From Protula sp. h YS-2021 (taxonomy: Eukaryota; Annelida; Polychaeta; Sabellida; Serpulidae): DNA of 64,000 bases. The stretch is from positions 87,069,720 to 87,133,719 of the forward strand of contig OX457027.1 of assembly GCA_949752745.1 (NCBI GenBank), written 5' to 3'. Position 1 is the stretch's first letter, and the number at the start of each line of letters is the position of its first letter. Both the position numbers and the translations under genes were made by a program. The notes beneath the pieces were generated by a model that did no database searches, had not been told where the DNA came from, and saw nothing but the letters and a program-made list of their open reading frames with translations. Shown here piece by piece: positions 45,811 through 58,963 of this stretch.

Positions 45811-48800
45811 AACTGTATTTTAAAACAATTTCTGGTACTTAGATTAGAACGATATCATTGTTGTTTTTTCTTATTGTTATCTAACATCTGGTTATTTCTC
45901 TGTGCATTGAAGTCCAACCATTATTCAAAATTATTCAAAACTGCCGCATATTTTTACGTGTTTAGTTCTTCGGCATTCGCTGTATGCCGTTGCGTATTTA
46001 TTTCTTTAATGTATTACAATGTATTATGTATTTATTGCATTTATTGTTTTGCTTTTTTTGTGTGTACATTTATTCGACGTTTCTTATCCCGTTATGTAGT
46101 GATTTCTTGTTTTTTAATTAGTGTTTACCGTATTTCACATTTCAGAAACATTTTAGAAGCAGTAGGTATATCCTGTTTTGCATAAATACAAATATAGTTC
46201 AACTATACTCTCAATATTTATTCTAGATTTCTTGCCAGTTGTGTTTTGATGTGAAACAGATGTCCGGGATAGAAGTAAGCCTGGGTACTTGTGTGCAAGA
46301 TCCAAGAGTATAAACAAAAAATATACACTGTCTTTGGCAAGATCAATAATACAGAGATTGTTCACTTGTTGTGGATTTAATGGATGCTTGAATCAGACTC
46401 TTTATTACAAGATTGCATTAAAAACCTTTACATAGGCAAACAGCTCAGTTTCATCAAATCAAATCAAACGATTTATTTCTGCAAATGAAATCAAATAGCC
46501 TGTAATACAATACTAGGTGACAATCGAAATATTCGTGTAGAAAATACTGAAGCAAAAACTAAAAAAAATAAGAATTTCCATTTTATATGAGTACACTGTT
46601 CCCAACTAATATTACATGTCCCGACAATTGTATTTAATATTTTGAGTTGCAATGTGCAACAACTGCTAAAAATAAAATAACAACGTTTCGTAAACTGCAA
46701 ACTTTTTTCTTATAAAAACATATTTCAGTTTGTTCTGAATATTTAAATAACAAATAAGACTTCGAGATATTTCTTAAAGATAACTTTATTCCTACGCGCT
46801 GTAATGTAATTCCGTGATTTATACCTACTCTTCTGAGACAATCTTGACAATGTTTATCTTTTCTGCAATATCAAGATTCAAATCGTCCACACTGATCGGT
46901 TTTCATGTCATTATTAGCTAAACTAAATTACACCTTGGTATTATCCGGTAGTCTAAAACAGTAAGCATAGTCAAATCAACGAATTTTAAAGCTTTTAGAT
47001 TGCGAACGCTTGCTTAATTTAAAAACAATGCCAGTAGACTTTTTTATACAAGAAATATAGATCATAAGTTTTAAACGAGTTACCTCATACCTCCACGTAA
47101 AGTGCAATATAGGGCAGAATTATTGTGCGGCGCAGTGCGATTAGACTTTTTTACTGATGAATTCACTAACTCCACACATCATTAAAATATTTTAGATATT
47201 TTTCTATAACTCGTCCAATATATGATTTCTAATTGACTATGCGTCAATTATAACTACGAGGAAATAAGTTTGGACATATACATATCTTCATATCTTCAGT
47301 ACATTTAAAATTTCCAAATTACACAGGTTACTTTTAGAAACATTAAGTGATGATTTATTTACTGCAGACTAGGTATTTTTCAATCCATTAATTCACCAAG
47401 CTATTTAAATTATCACTGGAGTAAAATACACCAGCAGAATCCGCAAAAATTATAAATTTTAACAAATCTGAAACGTTAATTATAGAATTCATATTGTAGT
47501 GTAATTAATTTTGGCCCAACGACAGAGCCACGAGGAACTCCACATAATACTGTCACTATCCACAGTTATCAACTGCTTTTAATTAGTTGAGAACTGTTCA
47601 ACTCATCATTTGAAACAAGTCGTTCAGGGAAAAATTCCACTTTTTTAGGTAACAAGTTATAATCGATCGCATCTGAAGTTTTAATCAATAAACACGGCAA
47701 CAGTTATAAGCTTTTTATCAATAGACATGGTGAGCCATTTTATGACACCACTGGTAATTCATTTTTACCAAAATTTACTTTATTAAAATAGTCAATAAAC
47801 ATTTCAGGAAAACTGCTTGGTATTTGCTTCCTCCTATATATCCTTTTTAAACTTATTCATGCTTCGTCGTTATTTAGCTTTTCAAACATATTACCATAAT
47901 AATTATGTATGCAACATCGTAAAAAAGAATTTAAATTATTTCTTTATTTTTTAACTTGATTTCGTTATCATGAGGTCTACATTTAATCGTTTGTTCATAC
48001 AGACGTCTTTTTTATAACATAATTAAGCAGTCCATTAGTTACTCATGGCTTATTCTACCCTTTCCAGCTACCGTACGTATAAGTCTACGTGGACAGCATT
48101 CATGTATAGTCTTCATTTATCAAAAACACTCGTGTACGCTTTTGTCACTTCCATTGGGTACAGAATATCTGATCAATCACACTTGCAAAATTCTTGCTTG
48201 CAATTCGTCACTTGCATCCGAAATGAGCAGCCCGTTATTACAACACTGGGCTGAAAGATATTTTACACAATTGTTGGCAGATATCTATTCTATTTAAAAT
48301 ATAAAAGTATCAAATGGTTTTATTTTAAGAATGATTCCCATTTTCATAGGCATGTGTATACTACGGAAGACACATCCATGTCATCCAATAGTTTAAAATA
48401 TAAAAATGATAACTTGATAACTTTCTTAATACAACTATAGTGACGTGTTATGCACATCATGGCATTTAGAAAAGATAAATTCTAATTCTGAATTGAAAAC
48501 GCGAAACAAAAAGCCTCTTTCCAGTTTGCTTTTGAACTTACTATCCTGACACTATCCAAATGGGCCATTATAAAAAGATAATTGTATTGACCTCAGAACC
48601 GATTATTCAGTAGATTCAATTCCTATTGCAAATCAACTGTACTGTTGACAGTGACAAAGCAGCATATCCCTATTACGAAGTTGCATCCTAATCAGGTGGT
48701 AGCTAACAACAATGGGTAAGGAGGTGACATGATTGGTTGAAAGCCAATGATCTCACCAATGAGACAATAGCCATGGGACAATAGCCATGGGGTTGCGTTC

Positions 48801-48960
48801 CAACACGGCCATTCTGAGGTGAATTGATGTGATATACTGCTGGAACAAGCTCTAGAGCAGCTTATCCACTTCCTTTCAACAGGGGCACAGAGATCGTAGG
48901 AGTTCGCAGACGAGACAGTGGTGATCATTCGAGTTGTTGGGTGAGGGAAAGTCTTGTTCA
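45811..48960. other. Unassigned sequence upstream of the TLR
   Basis: AT-rich, probably the promoter and 5' UTR intron of the TLR gene near 45.8 kb and then intergenic DNA. No gene or repeat family recognised. Confidence 0.35.
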
Positions 48961-48968
48961 GCAGGTTT

Positions 48969-48970
48969 TA

Positions 48971-49044
<74 letters not shown>
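48969..49044. repeat. (TA)n microsatellite
   Basis: TA run with one CA and one TG interruption, 76 bp. Confidence 0.95.
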
Positions 49045-49046
<2 letters not shown>

Positions 49047-49049
49047 TCT

Positions 49050-50404
49050 AAAACCAGTCATAGGGAGACCATGCCTTTAAAATAGCACTTAGGGAGACCA
49101 TTTTTATATTTTTTACCTTTGAGTTTAGAAAGACAAAAATTACCAAAAAATGTTCCTATAAGTTGTAGATAATGGGTGTGATTTTTTCTTCTTGTCATAT
49201 TAAGTAGCAAAAAATAAACAAAAAAGTTGGTCTACGTATTTTTTCTAGATTTTCCTTGGCATTTTAGGCGACCTGGCTAAAACCACGGAATTTCCCGGGT
49301 CTCCGTAAGTGTGTGGTTTAATGCTCTGTATATTTGGTCTCCAAAAGTAGCATATTTTGCTACTAGTATGGTGTTTTTGAAGATTTATTTTAAACCTATG
49401 TTTATTATTATTGTTATTTGTTATGTATATGCATTGTGTATAAGTTATACGCATATACGACAGCCTTGAGAGATGACACTATGCACATATTACCAATGAC
49501 TCTGCCATTTAGTTCTACTTAGCATGCAAATATGTGCAAGATTCTTCATGTTTCTGGTTAAAATATTGTTACGTGACATTTAAACTCTGTAACATTACTT
49601 AGGAAAGAAAAGAATTGAAGTAGTAATTAATGATAAACAAAATGTCTCTTCAAGTTGTATATATGGTCGCCTTAAATCGGTTTATACACCCAGAAATATA
49701 CAACCAGCAATAAGGAGACCATATATTTTTCATGAATATGTGCAAGATTTTTATATTATTAAGACAAAAAAGTGCTAAATGTTATTTTAAATTCCTTAGA
49801 AATCATTTTGGTAGGCAAAAAAAGAGTAATGAAATATAAAAAAATGGCATTTGAAGTGTTTTGTATAAGTGTGAAGCATAGTCCCCTTAAGTCGGTTTAC
49901 ACACTATATATATATATAAAGTATGGATACGTTTCATTACGTCATAATGTTTATTACGTCACAATGCATCTTGCTCTCAAGTGTTCGTTTCTTTGAAAAA
50001 ATGCCTGTTTACAGTGCTAAATTATCCTTTTCTTCAATTTCGTGCTAAACCATGTATAAGCATGTTGAGCAGTTAAGGAAAAAAATACTGGTTGCTATAA
50101 TATTTTTAAATACATAATATATAGCGGATCTTAAATAAAAATGGCTGTTTTCCCCGGTCTCCTTAAAGCTGATTTTTTGGCACTAATGTTTATACAAGGT
50201 ATAAAGTTTAGGATCAAATTGAAAGCTTGTTATCAAGTTTCAACAAACAAATTTAATTTTAAACCAAAGTATGTTATATTCGCTATGCCATAAAATCATT
50301 CGTTTTTTGTTTGCTGAGTAGTTTCGTAACGTTTAAACACGCTAAGAATTAAGGAGACCTACTTTTGGTCTCCCTAAATTTTTGGTCTCCCTAATACTGG
50401 TTTT
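49050..50404. mobile_element. TIR element with TTAGGGAGACC ends
   Basis: Left AAAACCAGTCATAGGGAGACC and right, inverted, AAAACCAGTATTAGGGAGACC. Inside, GGGAGACC / AAGGAGACC motifs recur near both ends (49090, 49710, 50155, 50350, 50380). No coding sequence and no clear target duplication, so the superfamily is unknown. (TA)n runs lie just outside on both sides. Confidence 0.6.
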
Positions 50405-50440
50405 TTAGCAAAAATGGTCCCCGTATTGCTGGAGGTACAC

Positions 50441-50442
<2 letters not shown>

Positions 50443-50529
<87 letters not shown>

Positions 50530-50553
50530 ATATATATATAATATATATTATAA
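50443..50553. repeat. (TA)n microsatellite
   Basis: TA run, perfect to about 50524 and interrupted beyond. Confidence 0.95.
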
Positions 50554-51689
50554 AGGAATAGTCTGGATCTTGTTATCAAATTTAATTTATAATTGGGGGT
50601 GCTATCTTCGTGAATACATTTCATAAGAATTCAAGCTTTGCATGAGCCATAAGAAGCTGGAAGAATGGAGATTAAAGATAAAGTTTGCATTCGTACATTA
50701 TCAATTTGAGCTGGAATACTTTCGAAATGCACAAGCGCATGTGTTGCACTAATTGACAGAGGAGCTAGTGATAAAAGTGATAACTAGTGATAGGTTTTGT
50801 ATCTGGAAGTCCTGATGACATTCAAAACAAATGGAGAATTAGCGCGTATAGTGTAGATATGGGATGTTCACAGGTCTTGTGGCAACGCCATATGAACTGA
50901 ATTTTCGAAAGATTTGGAGTCTTTGTTTATGACCAACTGGCATTGATGAGACTTCTTGGAACGGAGGCTGTGGAGACATATTATAACAACAGTTACAGCA
51001 AAATATTTTTGGAATGTTTGTTTACGACATTGCATTGGGTGTAATGTTTATTAGAGATGACGCATTTTTGGCAAACTATATGGATTTCCTTTAGGTACTT
51101 TGCAACGGTTCCAGGGCAGAAAAATATAGTGTCTCTGCCTTGCTCGGTTCACATAATTGAAATTTGGATTAGCTATAGATGAATAACGGTGCGTGCAAAT
51201 TCAATATTCAAATACAAAATATAAAGTGAAAATGTTGTTTATTAGGGCTAGTGAAGTTTGTCCGGAGTAGCCAGGTGTTCGGATTACTCAGATTATGCTA
51301 TAAAGCCTTGCTTTTTACGGAGATAGATTATTGGTGTTCAACAATTGGGGGAAGGAATTAAGTGTATCGTTGCTCAGATTTTGGAGGTATCCATATTTTC
51401 AAGACTGTAATTGTATAGAGACCAATGGGAATTTTGTGCGAACTAGGCAGGTGCCTCCATTATGTCTGTTTGTTTGAAGGCATGCGTTACTGTATAGCAA
51501 TTGCAAAATGCAGAATGCTCAATGGCTTATATCCAGTGCATAGTTCCAAAAGGTTGAAAGAAATGGAAGCACTCCATTTGGCCCTGGGTGAATACACTTT
51601 ACTGATAAAAGTAAGCGACTAAAATCAAAATATACAGTAAAACCAGGTTAATTCAGACAACAATGGAACTGACATAATTGCAAGGTGCC
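50554..51689. other. Unassigned sequence
   Basis: No gene recognised. Confidence 0.35.
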
Positions 51690-51697
51690 AGTATACT

Positions 51698-52546
51698 CAG
51701 GGCTGGTATGATTTAAATCAGTTGATTTAAATCATGATTTAAATCGTGATTTAAATCAACGTAAAAAAAATCAGGATTTTTGATTTTTTTTGATTTTTTT
51801 TATTTTGTTGATTTTTTTTCTACTTAAAATGTTTGTCATCCAGACTGTTTCACTGAAGGCACTTGGAGACGTCTTTGTTTAAACAAGGCATTTCATATGG
51901 TACGCTTATTAGTGCACATGAGCCTCCGAGGAGGAGAGAAGGCGTTTAGTTAGGGGCAGCACGCCTTAAACAGGTAACTGCCTGTGGTGTTTGAAAAGAA
52001 ACCCTTGAGTCTCATAGTATTTTGTATGATTGTTTGAGCAAGTACTCTGTAGTGGATATGTAATGGCAAACTAATCTTCAGAAACTCCCGGTAGCATCGA
52101 TATCTCCAACGTACTCCGTCCTTTCTCCCAACCGCGTGTGCTTGTAAACAAAGTATTAGTGTTACGCGTCGAGCGAGGTTATTTAAATCTCCCCCCCCAT
52201 ATCACTGCATTTTTGATTGTTGATTGAACAAACCTCGGAGTGGAAAAGGCTGGAAACTGGCGTTTTGCTACCGATCGCTCAATAAATGAAGAATTGAACT
52301 TGAAGGCAATTATCTGAACATTTGAAAATTGAGGACAGTTGACACAGATTTTGTGAAATGTAAATGTTTTTGTAGCACAAGAGAGTGTTACGAGTCTTCA
52401 ATTAACTGTTAAAAGGTGGTGCTTTTGGATATTTTGTCGGTTTTTTTCAGTTTGATTTAAATCAAAAACATCAAAAAAATCAGATTTAAATAAAAAAAAT
52501 CAAAAATCATGATTTTTTTGAAAAAATCGGATTTTTTCCAGCCCTG
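51698..52546. mobile_element. hAT-type MITE
   Basis: Ends CAGGGCTGG...CCAGCCCTG with a perfect 8-bp duplication AGTATACT (51690-51697 and 52547-52554). Subterminal DNA is packed with GATTTAAATC palindromes and AAAAAATC runs on both sides. The 849-bp element has no transposase. Terminal sequence and duplication length fit hAT. Confidence 0.85.
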
Positions 52547-52559
52547 AGTATACTCAGGC

Positions 52560-53066
52560 TGTACCACACTAACTTGTTTGCTAACTAAAAGAACCATTTT
52601 GATAATGCAGTCAATCGGCTCCCTCGGTTCCACCTGAGATATTTTATACCAGTAACAAAGAGTCACAACCATCAGCTTTCCAATATTCCAATACTGATCC
52701 CACCACAGAATATGGTTTTAATTATTTACACTGAGTGAAAACTTATGAATTGCATTCAACATGGATTTACTGTTCAGACATCTCCAGGTTATCCTTTAAA
52801 TTTATTTGAATTGGATGTTCAACAGATTTTTTTAAAAAAATAGAGGGAAAACTTTTTTCGGTTAGTAACTTTCTCAAAAAATTTCTGTCCCAAACATGCC
52901 TAAAAAGGAAACAGGTAACTGTCATTAAACCTTGAGGGTCCCATACCACTTAATCACCTTATCAGGTTCTTCGACAAAATTTAAATAATTAAGCTTCCTC
53001 TTTGTCGCCATTTTCAATTTCTATTTGAAATATTCAGTTTATGTTTGACAATTTAAATGAACAACA
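52560..53066. other. Unassigned sequence
   Basis: Nothing recognisable between the MITE and the minisatellite. Confidence 0.35.
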
Positions 53067-53885
53067 TCAGACACTGACTTATACACTCACTTGGGAAATG
53101 ATAAATGTTTCAAACACTGACTTATGCACTCACTTAAACCTGACACGTGTTTCAGACACTGACTTATATACTTACTTAGGACCTGACACGTATTTCAGAC
53201 ACTGACTTATAAACTCACTTGGGATCTGACACGTGTTTCAGACACTGACTTATAAACTCACTTCGGATCTGACAAGTGTTTCAGACACTGACTTATACAC
53301 TCACTTAGGACCTGACACGTATTTCAGACACTGACTTATAAACTCACCTTGGATCTGACACGTGTTTCAGACACTGACTTATAAACTCACTTCGGATCTT
53401 ACACGTGTTTCAGACATTGACTTATGCACTCACTTGGGACCTGACACGTGTTTCAGGCACTGACTTATGCACTCACTTGGGATCTGACACGTATTTCAGA
53501 CACTGACTTATAAACTCACTTGGGACCTGACACGTGTTTCAGGCACTGACTTATGCACTCACTTGGGATATGACACGTATTTCAGACACTGACTTATAAA
53601 CTCACTTGGGATCTGACACACGTTTCAGACACTGACTTATAAACTCACTTGGGACCTGACACACGTTTCAGACACTGACTTATACACTCCCTTGGGACCT
53701 GACACACGTTTCAGACACTGACTTGTACACTCCCTTAGGACCTGACACACGTTTCAGACACTGACTTATAAACTCACTTGGGACCTGACACACGTTTCAG
53801 ACACTGACTTATACACTCACTTGGGACCTGACACACGTTTCAGACACTGACTTATACACTCCCTTGGGACGGATCTGACACGTTT
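53067..53885. repeat. 43-bp minisatellite, about 19 copies
   Basis: Unit GACACTGACTTATAAACTCA plus CTTGGGACCTGACACGTGTTTCA. The first two-thirds carry CACGTG or CACGTA, the last third CACACG, showing block-wise spread of variants. Confidence 0.95.
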
Positions 53886-54980
53886 TGTGGGTTTAAAACA
53901 ATCTGCAAACAGAAGCAGTGATATTTGTTGCTGCACATTCTTATTGGCATTATCTATAAAGGTCACGCAAAAGACACTCGAAAACTGCACCATTGCTTTT
54001 TCCGAATTACACCGGTTATTCATAAGTAAAACGTAGAACTGGAACTGAGAAATTTTGTGCAATATCCGGAATAGGGTGATGAATAAATAAAAACCAATAG
54101 ATAATTAACAGGGACTGAAAAATTTTGTCCGAATTATGTAGTTGTCCACATCATACAGGTTTGTTCAGAGGCAGGTTTTACTGTGTCTACAAAACACTGT
54201 TTAAAAAGAAGATGGCAAGATGACTTCAACTCAATTTGCATCAAAACATATCGGACGTCAGACCACGTAATATTTGGTTTTGTGAATCGCACCATGTAAC
54301 AGTCAGATTTCGATCAATCAGAAAGGAGCGCCATTAGTAAATAATACACGGTAGTTTTACTTGTACAAATAAATGTTAATCATATCAGACGTTACCAGTT
54401 TAATAGTTAGTAAAACATGTCCGATATTTGTAATTTAGTACTTTGTAGTTTGCTGTATTAGATGGCTTTGTTTTTGATAAAGATTCGCAGAAATGTGTAA
54501 AATAAGATTATTTTCTGAGTCTGGTTTTCCATTTTCGCAATGGCTGAGTACTTCTTGTTTTTCATGAAATGCAAATGATTTCAGACAATTCACGAAAATG
54601 ATAAAATGATTTCCCATAAATAGAATGGAGGGTTCAGCTCTTGACTTTTTTTTTTTTGAAGATGAAAAGGGAAAGTATTGTGCCTGACAGCGTTGAGCGT
54701 AAGCGATCAGGATCATTGAGAGGGTTCCACCTCAGAGGGGCAGGGATTTATAAAGTGGAACTGTGGTGGTATCAAGCGTAGAAAAACTAATCGGTGCAAA
54801 TGTTTTGAGAACAGAATAAAATGTTCCAGTCAGCGCCACGGAAATAGGAACCGCAAGGTTATCCCCAGGCTGCCTATGGGTCAGTTCCAGCCCACTTAAC
54901 CCACTTAACCCACTTAACCATTCGCTTTGTCTTGATGTGTGAAGCTCTGGGTTGGTTTATCCATCTGGTTACCTGCAAAA
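53886..54980. other. Unassigned sequence
   Basis: A short triplication of CCACTTAAC lies at 54893-54920. No gene recognised. The left part of the integrase remnant may extend into this stretch. Confidence 0.35.
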
Positions 54981-54983
54981 TTG

Positions 54984-55890
54984 TCACTCCCGATGTTGTA
55001 ACTGGTACTGTATTCTTCCATTCGGTTTCATGCCCGAAATCCAGAACAAAACTGTGGGAGGGGCGTTGCTCGTCTGAAATAGCAGACTTGGTGCAGCTGG
55101 GCGGTCATCTTCGCACTGCATACGATTAACTATTTCCGTGGAAAGACATGTTGTTTTTTTTAAGCCAACTTTGGCATCCAAAAATAGCGCTGTAAGGAAA
55201 CTTTTTAATTCCAAAACTGAAAGAAAAATTCTTTTGAATTTGATTCCTACTGGCCAGTCATTGGTCTCATTATCCCCATCCATATCACCAATATATCCTT
55301 AATATCTGCATGAGCCCGATCAACACAGCCAGGGTTTGCGGATACCCTGGTTTACCATGCAACAAAACGAGATGAGTCCCGGTATAATCTCAGCCGTGAA
55401 CTCACTATCATTGGTGTTCTGTAAAACAGAAGGGGCACCTGGCAAAAGAACGATTTCCAGTAAGTGATGAGCAACTTCAGCAACGCATTTTGAGGTAAGC
55501 GCGCGTAGAACAACGAACATTGTTATGTGATCGTGATAAAAACAGTGTTCATTTAAATGTTTTCTGAGACATGGAGTGCATGTCTATAAATCCACTTGGC
55601 CACGGGACGAACATTTTTTTTGTCATTATTGGACAAACTACTACACCTTTTGTTCTACGGCGTTTTCGTTTTTTTTTCTGACCTTCTTCGCAGTAAGACG
55701 TACAAAGTCCGACGGCATCGCGTTTGATACTTGCGTATTCTCTGCTAATTTTGTTTACAATGCCATCACAATCGCGCTGTCCAGTTGCGTATTGGGCACG
55801 TTGGATTACGTCATATGTCTCCTCGATAGACACAAAATACAGCAAATCTCCTCAGGACTTTCGCGCTTTTTGATAATTTTTTCTACATTT
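54984..55890 (-). pseudogene. KRBA2/Ginger-like retroviral-type integrase remnant
   Basis: Three frames on the minus strand line up in order. 55849-55549 encodes IEETYDVIQRAQYATGQ, SYCEE and MTKK...GFIDMHSM: the H2C2 zinc-binding domain with both His positions read as Gln, then the start of the rve core with its first Asp. 55520-55320 encodes VVLRALTSKCVAEVAHHLLE and GAPSVLQNTNDSEFTAEII, with the second catalytic Asp region altered to NTND. 55283-54984 encodes NDWPVGIKF, ALFLDAKVGL and PPTVLFWISGMKPNGRIQYQ. This order matches integrase-derived proteins of the KRBA2 / GIN / Ginger type. Frame breaks and lost catalytic residues mark it as dead. Confidence 0.7.
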
Positions 55891-55899
55891 TTCCCGTAA

Positions 55900-56845
55900 G
55901 TTTTCTATACGTATTTTTTTTTCATTTATTGCCTTTAATTTTTACTTTGTAAAGTTTTTTATTCATTACTTTCTAATTTTTTATCTGGTATTTATTTCAA
56001 CGTCTGTATTGTCAGTACTATTTTATTTATAATTGATTATTTTCACCGGCTTGCTTAAATGGTATATGCACGTCTCTTTCTTTTCGAGGCAGTACTTCCA
56101 GCAGTTGTTTTTAATTCTTCAATAATTTGAAAATAATCATTCTTCGGAATATAAGCGGTTTTATTTTTGTTCTGTTCACATTTCACATAGAGTTCGCGTT
56201 TAAATTTATCATCGTATCGGTCTCCAATCTTTTATACTGGTTACAGAAAAAGCACGAAGTTAGCGGTATTTATAGGTATTTTAGCGTGTTCCGGGAGCAC
56301 CGTTACGTTTTCGGACAATACGAAGCTGAGGTGCCTGTCCGCAGTATACAATTTGACCCGCAGAAAGTTGCCTCATTTCTCCGGAGTTGGTAATTTGACC
56401 AGAACACGATGAATTTCAGGGGGTCCATGGGTTAATCTGTGCAGCAAGTAAAAATTAACTATGTTTCTAATTTGAATTATTTCCCAAGTACTTCGCATTA
56501 GTTAAGTACCATATGATTAGGTTTAATTGAGGATTTTAATTAGAACAGATTAAAAAATTTTTTAGCCCGTTTGAGGTTATGATTAAAACAGTCTTTTATA
56601 GATGTTTAATATCTGGGTAATTTATGGTTCAAGAGAGTTCAGCCAACAAAAGTTCCACAGACGATTGATTCCATTTGACATATTATGTAATAAAGCTTTG
56701 GAATTTTTAGCCATTTCATGAAATAGCTAAACATTTTGCATTTCATGAAACGACAAATAATTTCAGTCATTTCACGAAATGACTAAAATGTAACATATGT
56801 TTATATATGTACGTTGATCATATATATACATATTATATATATATA
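55900..56845. other. Unassigned, with small palindromes
   Basis: 56710-56795 has three imperfect palindromes around TTTCATGAAA / TTTCACGAAA. No gene recognised. Confidence 0.35.
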
Positions 56846-56871
56846 TGTGTGTGTGTGTATGTGTGTGTGTG
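56846..56871. repeat. (GT)n microsatellite
   Basis: GT run broken by one AT, ending two bases before the TIR element. Confidence 0.9.
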
Positions 56872-56874
56872 TTA

Positions 56875-58073
56875 CAGCGGATCTGTAGAATCAGCGAATC
56901 TGTAGATCCGCTGAAAATTTCAGCGAATCTGTAGATACGCTGGTTCGACCAGCGAATCTATAGATCCGCTGAAAATTTTAACGGATCTAATAGATCCGCT
57001 GATTTTGGGCCGAGAAAATTCTACAGATCCGCTGAAATGATTGACGAAGCTAAAGTACTGTTGATATTGAGTAGTATGGCCGAAATATACGGTATTAATG
57101 TGTAAACGGTGCTGTTATTACTAATGCAATATGACGTTATTTTGCAACCGCTTTATTAAGACCAAATTTAGTACCAATTCAGTACCAAAAAATAGGTATA
57201 AAAGACTTTTATAAGCCACTGCTCTAATTGCTAGTAAAAAAAGCAGCTCAAGTACTAACTTCTACCTGTGATTATTACTTAATATCCAAATTCACTCCTG
57301 CAATCAATAACTCTTAGGAAACCCTTTCGACGATAATGGAACTCCAATTGCAATTAAGGAAACTGATCACAGAAGCACCAGTACTTGTGATCATGACTTA
57401 AAAGCAAAATTTACTCTGAAAAAACTCATTCATCAATAATGAAGCTCCAATTGCAATTGAGGAGGGTTACATCTTGTCTGTACACGCTAGGTTAGAGTGA
57501 CATCTCGAGTTACATTTTACCTTTGCTTTGAAACTCTTACATCTGTTTTTTTACACCGTTTACTACCAGCACAATTGCACTTGCCTCAGTGAAAGTTCTA
57601 CATTTAATTTTACGTCGTTTTTGGTAATTAGATTGAACGAGAACCCGAAGCAGATCGAATTTATGTTCATTGCATTGTTAAATTGCAATTACTTTTCAGC
57701 TAATTCCGCTCCAATAGAATCATAATATGCACGACTGCTTTTTTATAAGAAGATCACAAGTTATGAAGCTTGCAATTAAAGCTCTATGATCTACGATCAT
57801 GGAAAGTAACACTAGCATTGAATTGCAATCAATGTGCTTCTAATGGCATTTCAATGAAAAAAATGTCTTTTGGGCTATGACAATGTCTTATGGGCTATGA
57901 CAATACTCAATATCAACAGCACTTGAGCTTCATCAATCATTTCAGCGGATCTGTAGAATTTTCTCGGCCCAAAATCAGCGGATCTGGTAGATCTGTTAAA
58001 ATTTTCAGGGGATCTATAGATTCGCTGAAATTTTCAGCGGATCTACAGATTCGGTGATTCTACAGATCCGCTG
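56875..58073. mobile_element. TIR element built of palindromes, TA target
   Basis: Inverted repeats of about 210 bp (56875-57087 and 57865-58073). They start CAGCGGATCTGTAGAAT, are flanked by TA on both sides (56873-56874 and 58074-58075), and contain serial ~22-bp imperfect palindromes of the form CAGCGGATCT...AGATCCGCTG. The shared core continues with TTTTGGGCCGAGAAAATTCT and AATGATTGA(C/T)GAAGCT. The centre has repeated CTCCAATTGCAATT(A/G)AGGA blocks and no gene. A TA duplication suggests a Tc1/mariner-type mover, but this is weak. Confidence 0.75.
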
Positions 58074-58079
58074 TAACAT

Positions 58080-58411
58080 TTAAAGCGCAATTTAAAAGCT
58101 AAGTAAGGGTTGAGCTAAACAGCACAGCTTATGGGCATTACGTGAGCTCTGCCTGTATAGAGAAAAAGTGCTAGTCTGTTCAATCAATAAAGCTGTTGAG
58201 CCAACATGGCCAAGCAGATAACTTTATTTGTTAAATAATAAATATTTGTTAAATAATAAATTTTATTTGTTTTTAAACTTACGCGGTGTCACTGTGTAAT
58301 GGTACTCAATCCTTTTGCTGTTTTCCTTTGCATCTATTGGTTAATAATTAGCGAACAGGGAAGTGGAGGGCGGAACACAGTCGGTAAAACGCCGGGCAAC
58401 AGAGGGGTACG
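58080..58411. other. Region upstream of the second DIRS element
   Basis: No gene. May contain the left terminal repeat or promoter of the DIRS-type element; none was recognised. Confidence 0.35.
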
Positions 58412-58963
58412 ATGCCTTTTGTCTGCTTTCGCCCTATGGGTCAAACTATGGAACATTTAACATACTGTGAGAGCGAACTCAAATCTATGCGAAGTAGTGA
58501 GCTTAAAGATATTTTGCGGAGTTACGGCATCAGCTGTAAAGGGAATAAACATGAGCTGATAACCCGGATAATATCGAATAACATAAGGAGGGAAACCCCA
58601 ATGGATAGTGAAAAAGAAAGTGACAGTGAAGTGGGCAGTTTGGAAAGTGAACTACTCCGGTTAAGGGAAGAAAAGAAACAATTAATGTTGAAAAAGGGGA
58701 TAAAGGCACTACAACAGGAGAGCGACGATCTGAAAGCGGACATAAACGGTGACGCATCTCCCGCCGCCCAAAGAAAGGAAAGTCTCCCAGACGACGTGAC
58801 GGAGCCCATAACGCCTTCCACGCTTCCACGACCGGAAGAAAGAACTAAAGTGTTTGCAGGATTTTCAAACGCACGGGCATCAACGCAATTATTTGTTATA
58901 TCGACGACTTCTTCACCACGGCCTCTTCGCGCGAAGAATGCAGACGAGCAATGCATGTCCTAA
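58412..58963 (+). pseudogene. gag-like protein with SAP domain, 3' end replaced
   Basis: ATG at 58412. Residues about 20-55 form a SAP DNA-binding helix pair (LKSMRSSELKDILRSYGISC, then KHELITRI). A coiled-coil-like Glu/Lys stretch follows at about 70-100. From about 58860 the frame runs out of phase through RT sequence and stops at 58961-58963. The junction near 58860 looks like a deletion that joined gag to the RT palm. Confidence 0.7.

Noticed and set aside
58522..58956. 144-residue minus-strand frame opposite the SAP gag-like ORF
   Set aside because: Ser-rich shadow with no motif; the plus strand encodes the SAP domain.
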